From positions 18,401 to 82,400 of the forward strand of contig JAURNV010000027.1 of assembly GCA_030830005.1 (NCBI GenBank): a DNA stretch of 64,000 bases, in the 5' to 3' direction. The notes under the pieces are model-generated. The model had not been told where the DNA came from. It worked only from the letters and a program-made list of their open reading frames with translations, and searched no databases. The stretch's first letter is position 1, and every line of letters begins with the position of its first letter. A program made the position numbers and the translations under genes. The DNA comes from Flavobacteriaceae bacterium (GTDB lineage: Bacteria > Bacteroidota > Bacteroidia > Flavobacteriales > Flavobacteriaceae). This document shows, in pieces, positions 25,695 to 35,390 of this stretch.

Positions 25695-28021
25695 AGTGCT
25701 TTTTCAGCGTTTTGTAAAGCTGCTTTAACTTCTGCTTCGCTTCCTTCAAAAACCTTTACTTTCTCTATTTCTTTACCTTCTTTCAATGATATAACGGTTA
25801 GGGTACCTTTTGCCACACCCTCATCTGTACGTTCTATACGTACATCAACCTGTAAGACCTCTTCTGCGCCATGCCCTTCACCCAAAAGTGGCGCTAGGAC
25901 AAGACCAATCAAACATGTCAGTTTAATAAGAATATTCATGGATGGCCCTGAAGTATCTTTAAATGGATCTCCAACGGTATCACCAGTAACGGCAGCTTTA
26001 TGTGCATCGCTTCCTTTATAAACCATTTCACCATCTATTTCTACACCAGCCTCAAAAGACTTTTTAGCGTTGTCCCAAGCACCGCCAGCGTTGTTTTGAA
26101 AAATTGCCCACATAACACCCGAAACACAAACTCCAGCCATATATCCGCCAAGGGGTTCTGCTCCGAATAATAAACCTATAATAATTGGAGTAATAATGGT
26201 AATAAGTCCAGGTATTAGCATTTCTTTTAGGGCAGCTTTGGTAGAAATATCCACACATTTAGCATACTCGGGTTTTCCTTTTCCTTCAAGAATTCCTGGG
26301 ATTTCTTTAAATTGTCGACGTACCTCATAAACCATTTCCATAGCAGCTTTTCCAACAGACTGCATGGCAAGGGCAGAAAACACAACCGGAATCATTCCGC
26401 CCACAAAAAGCATCGCAAGAACGTCTGCTTTAAAAATATTTATTCCATCAATACCCGTAAAAGTTACATAGGCAGCAAAAAGGGCGAGTGCGGTTAGCGC
26501 CGCAGAAGCAATAGCAAATCCTTTGCCAACCGCCGCAGTAGTATTCCCTACAGAATCTAAAATATCGGTACGCTCACGGACCTCTGGGTCAAGTTCACTC
26601 ATTTCGGCTACCCCCCCAGCATTATCAGCAATAGGACCAAAAGCATCAATTGCCAACTGCATTGCCGTTGTAGCCATCATGGCAGATGCGGCAAGGGCAA
26701 CCCCATAAAATCCTGCCAAAGTATACGAAGCAAAAATTGCAGCAGCAAAAAGGATTACAGATAAAAATGTAGATTTCATTCCAACAGCCAGACCAGCAAT
26801 AATATTTGTTGCAGCTCCTGTAGAACTATTTTGGACGATATCCATGACGGGCTTTTTGCCTAAAGAGGTGTAATATGCCGTTACCATAGAAATAAGAGCG
26901 CCTACGGCAAGGCCAATACAAGCTGCCCAAAACACATTAATGGAAGGAACTAAAATGACCCCTTCACCAAAAAAATCCATATTTATAGTTTTTGGAAGCA
27001 TGCAATCAATGAAGAACCAACTTGCACCAAGAGTAAGTAAAATGGCAACCCAGTTACCTGTGTCAAGAGCTCTTTGAACTTGAACCTCTTTAGCATCGTT
27101 ATTTTTTATACGAACAAAAAGTGTTCCAACTATAGATGCTACAACACCAAAACCAGCAATTACTAGTGGAAGTAAAATAGGTCCCATCCCATTAAAATCT
27201 GTTAACACTGTACCTGCATCTGAAATATCTTTAATAACATAGTTTCCAAGTACCATAGCGGCAAGTACTGTTGCCACATAAGATCCGAACAAATCAGCAC
27301 CCATACCAGCTACATCACCTACATTATCTCCAACATTATCAGCAATCGTTGCAGGATTTCGAGGGTCATCTTCAGGGATACCCGCCTCTACTTTACCTAC
27401 CAAATCAGCGCCTACATCGGCGGCTTTTGTATAAATTCCTCCACCTACTCTTGCAAAAAGCGCAATAGACTCAGCACCCAGAGAAAACCCAGCTAAGGTT
27501 TCAAGAACCAAAGTCATTTGTGTGTAAAAATCTCCGCTTTCGCCGATAAATTTTCCAATAAAAAACAAAAACAATAAGCTCAAGCCTAAAACGGCTAGCC
27601 CTGCTACTCCAAGCCCCATTACCGTGCCTCCACCAAAAGAAACTTTTAATGCGTTTGGCAAACTTGTTTTTGCAGCTTCTGCAGTCCTTGCATTAGCGTC
27701 TGTGGCAATGCGCATACCTATATTGCCTGCAAAAGCACTAAAAATGGCTCCTAAAATAAACGCAGGCACAATCATCCAGTGGGTAGTGTCAACAAGAGTT
27801 GAAACAAAGTACAAGGCAATTGATGCGCCCAATACAAAGAAAAATAAAAGGCGATATTCAGCACTCAAAAAGGCTAGTGCACCCTCTTTGATAGCACTTG
27901 AAATTTCTTGCATTTTGGATCCACCAGCAGATTGTTTGCGAACCCATTGGGCTTTAACAAGCATTACTAATAAGCCGATTACAGCTAAGACAACTGGAAC
28001 ATAAAAAATAAATGAACTCAT
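25691..28021 (-). CDS. hppA: Membrane-bound ion-translocating pyrophosphatase with C-terminal tail
   Basis: The 776-residue polytopic protein hydrolyses PPi and pumps H+ or Na+. It shows the substrate loops [35 protein letters not shown] in part, [17 protein letters not shown] and, near the C-terminus, [22 protein letters not shown]. The motif [10 protein letters not shown] has Ala where K+-independent enzymes carry Lys, so K+ stimulation is predicted. After the last membrane helix there is a hydrophilic tail of about 60 residues ([16 protein letters not shown] onward), which is unusual for the family. Na+ versus H+ specificity is not decided here. Confidence 0.93.
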   Translation of the reverse strand: MSSFIFYVPVVLAVIGLLVMLVKAQWVRKQSAGGSKMQEISSAIKEGALAFLSAEYRLLFFFVLGASIALYFVSTLVDTTHWMIVPAFILGAIFSAFAGNIGMRIATDANARTAEAAKTSLPNALKVSFGGGTVMGLGVAGLAVLGLSLLFLFFIGKFIGESGDFYTQMTLVLETLAGFSLGAESIALFARVGGGIYTKAADVGADLVGKVEAGIPEDDPRNPATIADNVGDNVGDVAGMGADLFGSYVATVLAAMVLGNYVIKDISDAGTVLTDFNGMGPILLPLVIAGFGVVASIVGTLFVRIKNNDAKEVQVQRALDTGNWVAILLTLGASWFFIDCMLPKTINMDFFGEGVILVPSINVFWAACIGLAVGALISMVTAYYTSLGKKPVMDIVQNSSTGAATNIIAGLAVGMKSTFLSVILFAAAIFASYTLAGFYGVALAASAMMATTAMQLAIDAFGPIADNAGGVAEMSELDPEVRERTDILDSVGNTTAAVGKGFAIASAALTALALFAAYVTFTGIDGINIFKADVLAMLFVGGMIPVVFSALAMQSVGKAAMEMVYEVRRQFKEIPGILEGKGKPEYAKCVDISTKAALKEMLIPGLITIITPIIIGLLFGAEPLGGYMAGVCVSGVMWAIFQNNAGGAWDNAKKSFEAGVEIDGEMVYKGSDAHKAAVTGDTVGDPFKDTSGPSMNILIKLTCLIGLVLAPLLGEGHGAEEVLQVDVRIERTDEGVAKGTLTVISLKEGKEIEKVKVFEGSEAEVKAALQNAEKAL

Positions 28022-28040
28022 ATTTAAAGAAATGATTGGT

Positions 28041-29015
28041 TTAGTTTAAAACTTTTTTTACAGCACGAATTACATCTTCATGATTGGGAAGCCATTCTTG
28101 AAGCAGCACTGGAGAATACGGTGCAGGAGTATCTGCTGTATTGATTTTTTGAATAGGAGCATCCAAGTAATCAAATATTTGATTTTGAACTTGATACGTA
28201 ATTTCAGTCGAGATATTTCCAAAAGGCCATGACTCTTCTAAAATAACCAAACGATTCGTTTTTTTCACCGACTCAATAATGGTATTGATATCTAATGGAC
28301 GAATGGTTCTTAAGTCAATAAGCTCGCATGAAATATTTTCTTTTGACAATGCCTCAGCGGCTTTTTGTGCTTCTTTAAAAATTTTACCGAAAGACACCAA
28401 AGTAACATCAGTGCCTTGTTGTTTAATGTCAGCAACTCCAATAGGAAGAACATACTCGCCTTCTGGAACTTCTCCTTTATCACCATACATTTGCTCAGAC
28501 TCCATAAAAATTACAGGGTCATTGTCCCGAATTGCGGCTTTTAATAGTCCCTTTGCATCGTATGGGTTAGAGGGAACTATAACCTTGAGGCCTGGGCAAT
28601 TGGCGTACCAACTTTCAAATGCTTGAGAATGAGTTGCCGCAAGTTGACCTGCTGAAGCTGTAGGTCCTCGAAAAACTATTGGACAAGGAAATTGACCTCC
28701 TGACATTTGACGGATTTTTGCGGCATTATTTATGATTTGATCAATACCAACAAGGGCAAAGTTAAAGGTCATAAATTCGATGATTGGTCGATTTCCAGTC
28801 ATAGTTGAGCCTACACCTATTCCAGCAAATCCAAGTTCAGAAATTGGTGTGTCGATAACACGTTTTTCGCCAAACTCATCCAACATACCTTTTGAGGCTT
28901 TGTAAGCTCCGTTGTATTCGGCAACTTCCTCACCCATAAGATAGATACTTTCATCTCGGCGCATTTCCTCAGTCATGGCCTCACAAATAGCTTCTCTGAA
29001 TTGAATGGTTCTCAT
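28041..29015 (-). CDS. Pyruvate dehydrogenase E1 component, beta subunit
   Basis: From the ATG at 29015 the protein begins MRTIQFREAICEAMTEEMRRDESIYLMGEEVAEYNGAYK. It contains RVIDTPISELGFAGIGVGSTMTG, GPTASAGQLAATHSQ and VIFMESEQMYGDKGEVP, the transketolase-like pyrimidine-binding and C-terminal domains of E1 beta. It acts with an E1 alpha subunit to decarboxylate pyruvate with thiamine diphosphate and pass acetyl groups to E2. An in-frame extension of 40 codons upstream lacks family similarity and crosses the divergent promoter region, so I reject it. E1 alpha and E2 are not in this window. Confidence 0.93.
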   Translation of the reverse strand: MRTIQFREAICEAMTEEMRRDESIYLMGEEVAEYNGAYKASKGMLDEFGEKRVIDTPISELGFAGIGVGSTMTGNRPIIEFMTFNFALVGIDQIINNAAKIRQMSGGQFPCPIVFRGPTASAGQLAATHSQAFESWYANCPGLKVIVPSNPYDAKGLLKAAIRDNDPVIFMESEQMYGDKGEVPEGEYVLPIGVADIKQQGTDVTLVSFGKIFKEAQKAAEALSKENISCELIDLRTIRPLDINTIIESVKKTNRLVILEESWPFGNISTEITYQVQNQIFDYLDAPIQKINTADTPAPYSPVLLQEWLPNHEDVIRAVKKVLN

Positions 29016-29108
29016 AGCTGGTTTAAGTGGCGCAAAAGTAGCAATAAAATGACCAATCACAAAAGAGTTTGTTTTATTATGCGTGCATAATAAATTTAAT
29101 CTTTTTTG

Positions 29109-29116
29109 TACATTTG
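29109..29116 (+). promoter_or_regulatory. -7 box of etfB (TAcaTTTG)
   Basis: TACATTTG matches TAnnTTTG exactly and lies 17 bp upstream of the etfB ATG. No clear TTTG -33 element is seen at the right distance, so it is a partial match. Confidence 0.55.
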
Positions 29117-29133
29117 TAAAAAATCCAACTCTC

Positions 29134-29880
29134 ATGAATATTTTAGTGTGTATTAGTCATGTTCCAGACACTACATCCAAAATAAATTTTAAAGACAATC
29201 AAACGGTGTTTGATACTACTGGTGTTCAATATATTTTAAACCCAAACGATGAATTTGGGCTTACTAGAGCTATTTGGTTTAAAGAAAAACAAGGGGCTCA
29301 TGTTCACGTAATTCACGTGGGCACTTCAGAAGCTGACCCAACCCTAAGAAAATGTTTGGCAATTGGTGCAGACAAGGCCTTTCGGATCGACACTCGCGCT
29401 GTAGATGGTACTTCTGTGGCTGGTGAGCTCGCTACATTTGTAAAAAACAACCCCTATGATCTGATTATTGCAGGGAGAGAATCCATAGATTACAACGGTG
29501 CCATGGTGCCAGGGATGTTGGCAGCATTGTTGGACATCCCTTTTGTACCCAATTGTGTTGGATTAGAAGTAAATGGAAACCAAGCTATAGCTGAACGTGA
29601 AATTGATGGTGGAAGAGAAAAACTCAAAGGAAACCTTCCCATGGTTATAGGTGGACAAAAAGGGCTAGTTGAAGAATCTGATCTTCGCATACCCAATATG
29701 CGGGGAATCATGCAAGCACGACAGAAGCCTTTTGAATTAGTGCCTGCACAGCAAATTACTGCTGCCACTAATGATATTACATTTGAAAAGCCGCTGCCTA
29801 AACAAGATGTAAAGCTGGTACCCGCAGAAGACCTAGATCAACTTATAGAGTTGCTCCACAAAGAAGCTAACGTAATCTAA
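29134..29880 (+). CDS. etfB: Electron transfer flavoprotein, beta subunit
   Basis: The protein from ATG 29134 begins MNILVCISHVPDTTSKI and has ILNPNDEFGLTRAIW, ADKAFRID and AGRESIDYNGAMVPGMLAALLDIPFV, the adenine/AMP-binding beta-subunit pattern. ETF carries electrons from acyl-CoA dehydrogenases and other flavoproteins to the quinone pool. The in-frame upstream ATG at 29083 would place the promoter box inside the gene. etfA follows after 11 bp, so the heterodimer is made from one transcript. Confidence 0.94.
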   Translation: MNILVCISHVPDTTSKINFKDNQTVFDTTGVQYILNPNDEFGLTRAIWFKEKQGAHVHVIHVGTSEADPTLRKCLAIGADKAFRIDTRAVDGTSVAGELATFVKNNPYDLIIAGRESIDYNGAMVPGMLAALLDIPFVPNCVGLEVNGNQAIAEREIDGGREKLKGNLPMVIGGQKGLVEESDLRIPNMRGIMQARQKPFELVPAQQITAATNDITFEKPLPKQDVKLVPAEDLDQLIELLHKEANVI

Positions 29881-29891
29881 TTTATTTTATC

Positions 29892-30848
29892 ATGTCTGTA
29901 TTTGTTATTGCCGAGTCAGAAAACAAAACACTAAAGCGTAACGCTGGCGAAGTTTCATCATATGCTGTTGCCTTAGCCTCAAAATTAGGAGTTAATTGCA
30001 CTGCCATTTCGTTTAATGCTGATAATGCTGATGTCTTAGGGCAATTTGGCGTTACCCAGGCGATTAATATCAAGAACGCACCCCTACATTTCGACGCAAA
30101 CTACTATGCATCAGCCATTGTGAAGCATGTACAAAGCTTAAATGCTACTCACATCGTGTTGGGAAGTAGTGCTGACGCCAAGTTTTTGGCCCCTATACTT
30201 GCGGCAAAACTTGGGGCTGCTTATGTGCCAAATGTTGTTGCCTTACCTACAAATTACGACCCGTTAACAGTTAAACATACTGCCTTTACAAATAAAGCTT
30301 TTGCCTTCACTCAACTCAATAGTGAGTGTAACATTATTGGCGTTGGGAATAATGCGTATGGAAATATTGAAAGTCCCGTAGCATGTAGCGTAGAAAATGT
30401 TGAAATTTCAAATTTAGTGTCAAATCTAGAGCAAGTTTCTATTGAAAAAATTAGTGGAAAAGCTACTATTGCTGATGCAGATGTGGTGGTTTCAGGTGGA
30501 AGAGGGCTAAAAGGTCCCGAAAACTGGCATTTGGTAGAGAATCTTGCCGAAGTTTTGGGAGCTGCTACGGCCTGCTCAAAACCCGTTTCTGACATGGGTT
30601 GGCGTTCACACGATGAGCACGTTGGACAAACAGGAAAACCTGTCTCTACTAACCTGTACATTGCCATAGGCATTTCTGGGGCTATTCAACATTTGGCGGG
30701 GGTAAACGCTTCGAAAATAAAAGTGGTTATCAACAATGACCCCGAGGCTCCCTTTTTTAAAGCAGCTGACTACGGTGTGGTAGGAGACGCGTTTGAAGTT
30801 GTGCCTGTACTAACAGAAAAATTAAAAGCATTTAAGGCACAAAGGTAG
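29892..30848 (+). CDS. etfA: Electron transfer flavoprotein, alpha subunit
   Basis: The 318-residue partner of etfB. The N-terminal domain (SVFVIAESENKTLKRNAGEVSSYA) leads to the C-terminal FAD-binding domain: VVSGGRGLKGPENWHLVENLAEVLGAATACSKPVSD in part, then VGQTGKPVSTNLYIAIGISGAIQHLAGV and INNDPEAPFFKAADYGVVGD. These motifs are diagnostic for FAD binding in ETF alpha. It lies 11 bp after etfB and 37 bp before the bifunctional nuclease gene. Confidence 0.96.
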   Translation: MSVFVIAESENKTLKRNAGEVSSYAVALASKLGVNCTAISFNADNADVLGQFGVTQAINIKNAPLHFDANYYASAIVKHVQSLNATHIVLGSSADAKFLAPILAAKLGAAYVPNVVALPTNYDPLTVKHTAFTNKAFAFTQLNSECNIIGVGNNAYGNIESPVACSVENVEISNLVSNLEQVSIEKISGKATIADADVVVSGGRGLKGPENWHLVENLAEVLGAATACSKPVSDMGWRSHDEHVGQTGKPVSTNLYIAIGISGAIQHLAGVNASKIKVVINNDPEAPFFKAADYGVVGDAFEVVPVLTEKLKAFKAQR

Positions 30849-30885
30849 TTGCTGAATTTTGTACTTTTAGATTTTTAATAGAACC

Positions 30886-31479
30886 ATGAGTCTTGTTCAA
30901 CTTCGTGTAAACCGAATTTCTTACAGTAAAAACCAAAGTGGTGCATACGCTATGATTTTAGATGAAGTGGACGGAAAACGAAAACTACCTGTTGTTATTG
31001 GTGAGTTTGAAGCACAGTCCATTGCGGTTGTCTTAGACAAGGAAATCAAACCACATCGCCCCTTTACTCATGATTTATTTAAAAATTTTGCGTACCGTTT
31101 TGATATTGCTATTAAGCGGGTTATTATCACCAAACTTGTTGATGGCGTCTTCTATTCAAGTTTGATTTGTGAACGTGATAAAATAGAAGAAATTATAGAT
31201 TCTCGTACTTCAGATGCTATTTCCCTTGCCCTAAGATTTAAGGCACCCATTTACACTCACGAATCTGTTTTAGAAAAAGCGGGGATTATAATTGATCAAG
31301 ATGAAAATCCTTCTAAAAGAATCGCTGTGGATGAACTGTCTGATGATGAAAATTATACAAATTTATCCGTTGAAGAATTAGAAAAGGCTATAAAAAAAGC
31401 AGTCAAAAAAGAAGACTATGAAATGGCTGCTCGCCTTAGAGATGAAATTTCTAAACGCACAGATAATGCTGACCAATAA
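30886..31479 (+). CDS. Bifunctional nuclease-family protein (DUF151) with UVR motif
   Basis: The 197-residue protein has a DUF151 bifunctional nuclease domain (about 1-130: LPVVIGEFEAQSIAV, RPFTHDLFKNF, SRTSDAISLALRFKAPIYTHESVLEKAGI) and a short C-terminal UvrB/UvrC-type motif (LEKAIKKAVKKEDYEMAARLRDEI, about 165-195). DUF151 proteins have reported nuclease activity and unclear cellular roles. The combination is, as I recall, common in Bacteroidota. It follows the etf genes and precedes thyA on the same strand. Confidence 0.88.
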   Translation: MSLVQLRVNRISYSKNQSGAYAMILDEVDGKRKLPVVIGEFEAQSIAVVLDKEIKPHRPFTHDLFKNFAYRFDIAIKRVIITKLVDGVFYSSLICERDKIEEIIDSRTSDAISLALRFKAPIYTHESVLEKAGIIIDQDENPSKRIAVDELSDDENYTNLSVEELEKAIKKAVKKEDYEMAARLRDEISKRTDNADQ

Positions 31480-31541
31480 GGTTTTAAAATCTTCTCAAAT
31501 CGTTGAAAAACTTTTAAAAAACTATCTTCATAGTTGTGCGA

Positions 31542-31549
31542 TATTTTTG
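31542..31549 (+). promoter_or_regulatory. -7 box of thyA (TAttTTTG)
   Basis: TATTTTTG matches TAnnTTTG and lies 30 bp upstream of the thyA ATG in an otherwise empty 100-bp spacer. A good -33 element is not seen. Confidence 0.5.
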
Positions 31550-31579
31550 ATATAGATTTTATTTTTACAAAAACAACTC

Positions 31580-32404
31580 ATGCAACAATATTTAGATTTG
31601 GTACGACGAGCCTTAAATGAAGGCGCAGTCAAAGGAGACCGAACAGGAACAGGAACTCGAAGTGTATTTGGGCATCAAATGCGCTTTAATTTAGCAGAAG
31701 GTTTCCCTCTTGTTACTACCAAAAAAATACATCTCAAATCGGTAATTCACGAGTTGTTGTGGTTTATAAAAGGAGACACCAACATTGACTATTTGACCGA
31801 AAACGGAGTGCGAATTTGGAACGAATGGGCTGACGAAAACGGAAACTTAGGACCAGTGTACGGACACCAATGGCGCAACTGGAATAGTGATGGTTATGAT
31901 CAACTTGCTATGGTTGTTGATTCCTTAAAAACCAACCCCAATAGTCGTCGTATGTTAATTTCTGCTTGGAACCCAAGTGTATTGCCCGACACTTCTAAAT
32001 CTTTTAGCGAGAATGTCGCCAACGGCAAAGCCGCACTTCCGCCCTGTCATGCCTTTTTTCAGTTTTATGTTGCTGACGGTAAATTATCCTGCCAGCTTTA
32101 TCAACGCAGTGCGGATATTTTTTTGGGTGTCCCTTTTAATATTGCTTCTTATGCCTTGCTTACCGAAATGATGGCACAAGTGTGTGGTTATAAGGCAGGT
32201 GAATTTATACACACATTGGGTGATGCACACATTTACACCAATCATATGGAGCAAGTTGAACTTCAACTTAGCCGAGATACAAGACCCCTACCCACGCTAA
32301 AACTCAACCCAGACGTTAACGATTTATTTGCGTTTCGATATGAGGATATAGAAATTCTTAATTATGATCCTCACCCTAGTATTAAAGGGGCTGTTGCGGT
32401 CTAA
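31580..32404 (+). CDS. thyA: Thymidylate synthase
   Basis: ThyA methylates dUMP to dTMP with methylene-THF. The 274-residue enzyme shows [44 protein letters not shown], the catalytic cysteine in [34 protein letters not shown] and GDAHIYTNH. The dihydrofolate it produces is the substrate of the DHFR encoded 10 bp downstream, so the two make a functional pair. Confidence 0.98.
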   Translation: MQQYLDLVRRALNEGAVKGDRTGTGTRSVFGHQMRFNLAEGFPLVTTKKIHLKSVIHELLWFIKGDTNIDYLTENGVRIWNEWADENGNLGPVYGHQWRNWNSDGYDQLAMVVDSLKTNPNSRRMLISAWNPSVLPDTSKSFSENVANGKAALPPCHAFFQFYVADGKLSCQLYQRSADIFLGVPFNIASYALLTEMMAQVCGYKAGEFIHTLGDAHIYTNHMEQVELQLSRDTRPLPTLKLNPDVNDLFAFRYEDIEILNYDPHPSIKGAVAV

Positions 32405-32414
32405 ATCTTACCTT

Positions 32415-33317
32415 ATGTTTTTTAAAAAAAAGCCACAAACCACCATCAATCCCCAACAAGTTGCTCTTGTTGAGCACGCCCAACAACGTATTTCACAAAA
32501 ACGAGGTTTTAATACGCACTTACTCATTTCATTGTTTTTACTTTTTTTTGCACTTGTGCTTAATTTTGCTTTTGGGTACAAAGCAGATTTTAGACCTTTC
32601 AATTCCGATTGGTCTATTGCTTTAGCTGCACTTTTAGGCCTATTCTTAGTCGTTCATTTTCTTAAGGTATACGTATTCCACTCCTTTATGGGTAAAGCTT
32701 GGGAGACTAAGCAAATGGACTTTTTACTAGATAAACAAGCTGTAAAAGTTGAAAAGCTGAAACGAAATCTTGACAAAGAAGCTGCCTTAAAAGCAAGTGC
32801 AGAATGGGAGCGTGAAAAACAACAAAAAAACATTACCATTATTGCTGCGGTTGCAGAAAATAATGCCCTTGGCAAAGACAATAAGCTCATTTGGCACCTC
32901 TCAGACGACCTCAAACATTTTAAAAATCTTACCAAAGGACATCATGTAATTATGGGAAGAAAAACGTTTGAGTCAATGCCAAGAGCACTCCCAAATCGTA
33001 CTAATATTGTAATCTCTCGAAACCCAAGCTATAGTGCTGAAAACACACATGTTGTGAAGTCGTTAGAGGCTGCGCTGGCTTTTGCTCAAGAAGACGACCG
33101 TCCCTTTATCATTGGCGGTGGAGAAATATATCGCCAAGCCCTAACATATGCCGACTGTATAGAGCTCACTAGAGTGCATGATCATTTTGATGCAGATACT
33201 TTTTTCCCTGAAATAGATCCTGCTGTTTGGAGAGAGGTTTGGCGCGAAAACCACGATAAGGACGAAAATCACGCACACGCATTTTCATTTATTAGATACG
33301 AAAAAATAGACTCATGA
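32415..33317 (+). CDS. folA: 2TM domain-dihydrofolate reductase fusion
   Basis: From ATG 32415 the first about 125 residues look like the small 2TM domain: a basic start, two hydrophobic helices (HLLISLFLLFFALVLNFAF and IALAALLGLFLVVHFLKVYVF) and the GKAWETKQ motif, then a charged helix. Dihydrofolate reductase follows from about residue 137 (ITIIAAVAENNALGKDNKLIWHL, then MGRKTFESMP, NIVISR, FIIGGGEIY and ELTRVHDHF). The fusion would tether DHFR to the inner membrane with the enzyme in the cytoplasm. I remember the two parts as separate neighbouring genes in some relatives. The stop overlaps fabD by 4 bp. Confidence 0.9.
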   Translation: MFFKKKPQTTINPQQVALVEHAQQRISQKRGFNTHLLISLFLLFFALVLNFAFGYKADFRPFNSDWSIALAALLGLFLVVHFLKVYVFHSFMGKAWETKQMDFLLDKQAVKVEKLKRNLDKEAALKASAEWEREKQQKNITIIAAVAENNALGKDNKLIWHLSDDLKHFKNLTKGHHVIMGRKTFESMPRALPNRTNIVISRNPSYSAENTHVVKSLEAALAFAQEDDRPFIIGGGEIYRQALTYADCIELTRVHDHFDADTFFPEIDPAVWREVWRENHDKDENHAHAFSFIRYEKIDS

Positions 33318-34195
33318 ATGTAGCCATGTTTCCCGGACAAGGAGCCCAATTTGTAGGTATGGGTAAAGACTTGTATGACACAAAAACACTTGCGCAAGAG
33401 CGCTTCAATGCTGCCAACGGAATTTTAGGCTTTGCAATTACGGACATAATGTTTGAAGGCAATGCCGAAGCTTTAAAAGAAACCCGAGTAACCCAACCCG
33501 CCATTTTTTTGCATTCGGTTATTTCCTATGAAGTGGCTCAAAAAACAACACCCAATATGGCAGCTGGACATTCTTTGGGTGAATTTTCAGCACTTACTGC
33601 AATTGGGGCGTTATCGTTTGAAGATGGTTTACGTTTGGTTTCAAAGCGTGCACAAGCTATGCAAGCCGCCTGTGAAGTTGCTAAAGGCACTATGGCAGCT
33701 GTGCTTGCATTAGACGATGCTGTAGTTGAAGATGTATGTAGAAACATTGAAGGAATTGTAGTTGCAGCTAATTACAACTGCCCGGGACAATTGGTTATTT
33801 CAGGGGCATACACAGCTGTGGAAAGCGCCTGTGAAATTCTTAAAGAAAAAGGGGCTAAGCGCGCCCTACTCCTTCCCGTTGGTGGAGCCTTTCACTCCCC
33901 GCTTATGGAACCCGCCCGAGAAGAACTTGCAAAAGCTATTTTAGAAACTACCATTCACGCACCTAGTTGTCCTATTTATCAAAATGTTACCGCTAAGTCT
34001 ACTCAAGATCCATCAGTCATTAAAGAAAATTTGATTGCACAACTTACTGGTCCCGTAAAATGGACGCAAAGTATTCAGCAGATGTGCCAAGACGGCGCAA
34101 CGCTATTCACTGAATACGGTCCGGGAAAAGTTTTACAAGGATTGGTACGTAAAATTGATAGTGCGGCTGAAGTGCAATCCGCGCAAATGGACTAA
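33314..34195 (+). CDS. fabD: Malonyl-CoA:ACP transacylase
   Basis: FabD loads malonyl groups onto acyl carrier protein for fatty acid synthesis. The 293-residue protein has FPGQGAQFVGMG, the nucleophile motif GHSLGEFSAL, the arginine-bearing region KRAQAMQAAC and the catalytic histidine in GGAFHSPLM, then GPGKVLQGLVRKI. The start overlaps the DHFR gene stop (ATGA). It ends 4 bp into the convergent DegT aminotransferase gene. Confidence 0.96.
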   Translation: MNVAMFPGQGAQFVGMGKDLYDTKTLAQERFNAANGILGFAITDIMFEGNAEALKETRVTQPAIFLHSVISYEVAQKTTPNMAAGHSLGEFSALTAIGALSFEDGLRLVSKRAQAMQAACEVAKGTMAAVLALDDAVVEDVCRNIEGIVVAANYNCPGQLVISGAYTAVESACEILKEKGAKRALLLPVGGAFHSPLMEPAREELAKAILETTIHAPSCPIYQNVTAKSTQDPSVIKENLIAQLTGPVKWTQSIQQMCQDGATLFTEYGPGKVLQGLVRKIDSAAEVQSAQMD

Positions 34196-35322
34196 CCTAA
34201 AAACGTCAATAACGTTTTGCATATGTATTGAATTTGTTCTTCATCCAGTTCACTGTGCATAGGCAACGAAATTACCTCTTTGATTAGCTGATTTGTGACC
34301 GAAAAATCTGCTTCGCTATACCTAGTATCCGTGTACGCTTTTTGCAAGTGCAATGGAATAGGATAGTACACCCCACACGGAATATCTAATCCTTGAAAAT
34401 GTGCCACAACTGCATCTCGATCGGTATCAATCAAACGTAAGGTGTACTGATGATAAACATGAGAATCGCAGTCGCCTGAGGTAACAGGAGTTATAATTTT
34501 TGGATGATTTTCTAAAAGTTGCGTGTAGCGAATAGCCGCCCACTTTCGGCGTTCGTTGTAAAAGTCGAGGAGCTTTAGTTTTTCGTTTAGCACTACCGCC
34601 TGCAAGCTATCTAATCTGGAGTTTACACCCACCACATCATGATGATAACGTTTGTACATGCCGTGATTTACCACACCTCGTATAATATGTGCCAGGTCAT
34701 CATCATTAGTAAAAATAGCACCCCCATCGCCGTAGCAGCCCAAATTTTTAGAAGGAAAAAAAGAAGTTGAACCCACATGACCTATTCCACCTGTTTTGAT
34801 TTTAACCCCCTCTTTGCCTGTATAATTCGCACCTATTCCCTGAGCATTATCTTCAATTACATAGAGGTTGTGCCTATGCGCAATATCCATAATGCGTTCC
34901 ATATCGGCGACTTGCCCAAAAAGGTGCACCGGAACAATGGCTTTGGTATTGGAGGTAATCGCGTTTTCAATAGCATCAGGATCAATATTGAAGGTGTCGG
35001 GTAATACATCTACCAAAACGGGCGTAAGCCCCAAGAGTGCAATAACCTCAACGGTAGCTGCAAAAGTAAAATCCGCGGTAATGACCTCGTCTCCGGGTTT
35101 CAAACCCAATCCCATCATGGCTATTTGTAGGGCATCGGTGCCATTAGCACATGGAATTACGTGTTTTACACCAAGGTATTCTTCAAGATTGGTTTGAAAT
35201 GTTTTGACGGCAGGACCGTTTATAAACTGAGTAGAAGAAAGTACTTCTTGCATACCAGCATCTACTTGTGGCTTAATGAACTGATACTGGGTCTGCAAAT
35301 CGACCATTTGGATTTTTCGCAT
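34192..35322 (-). CDS. DegT/DnrJ/EryC1-family sugar aminotransferase
   Basis: A fold-type I PLP enzyme that acts on nucleotide-linked keto-sugars. From ATG 35322 it starts MRKIQMVDLQTQYQFIKPQVD, and has CANGTDALQIAMMGLGLKPGDEVI, PVHLFGQVADM, EDNAQGIGA, the PLP lysine in FFPSKNLGCYGDGGAI, and NSRLDSLQA. A role in making an amino sugar for LPS or a surface polysaccharide is likely; the adjacent, divergent waaA gene fits that. Twelve codons upstream in frame are not supported by family similarity. The exact sugar is unknown. Confidence 0.9.
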   Translation of the reverse strand: MRKIQMVDLQTQYQFIKPQVDAGMQEVLSSTQFINGPAVKTFQTNLEEYLGVKHVIPCANGTDALQIAMMGLGLKPGDEVITADFTFAATVEVIALLGLTPVLVDVLPDTFNIDPDAIENAITSNTKAIVPVHLFGQVADMERIMDIAHRHNLYVIEDNAQGIGANYTGKEGVKIKTGGIGHVGSTSFFPSKNLGCYGDGGAIFTNDDDLAHIIRGVVNHGMYKRYHHDVVGVNSRLDSLQAVVLNEKLKLLDFYNERRKWAAIRYTQLLENHPKIITPVTSGDCDSHVYHQYTLRLIDTDRDAVVAHFQGLDIPCGVYYPIPLHLQKAYTDTRYSEADFSVTNQLIKEVISLPMHSELDEEQIQYICKTLLTFLG

Positions 35323-35378
35323 CGCAATTTTTTGGTGCAGCAAATTTACAAAAAACAATTACCTCTTTTCGAATTAAG

Positions 35379-35386
35379 TATCTTTG
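35379..35386 (+). promoter_or_regulatory. -7 box of waaA (TATCTTTG)
   Basis: TATCTTTG matches TAnnTTTG and lies only 4 bp before the waaA ATG. Transcription would start at or within a base or two of the ATG, implying a leaderless mRNA. No TTTG is visible at -33. Confidence 0.55.
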
Positions 35387-35390
35387 AAGC

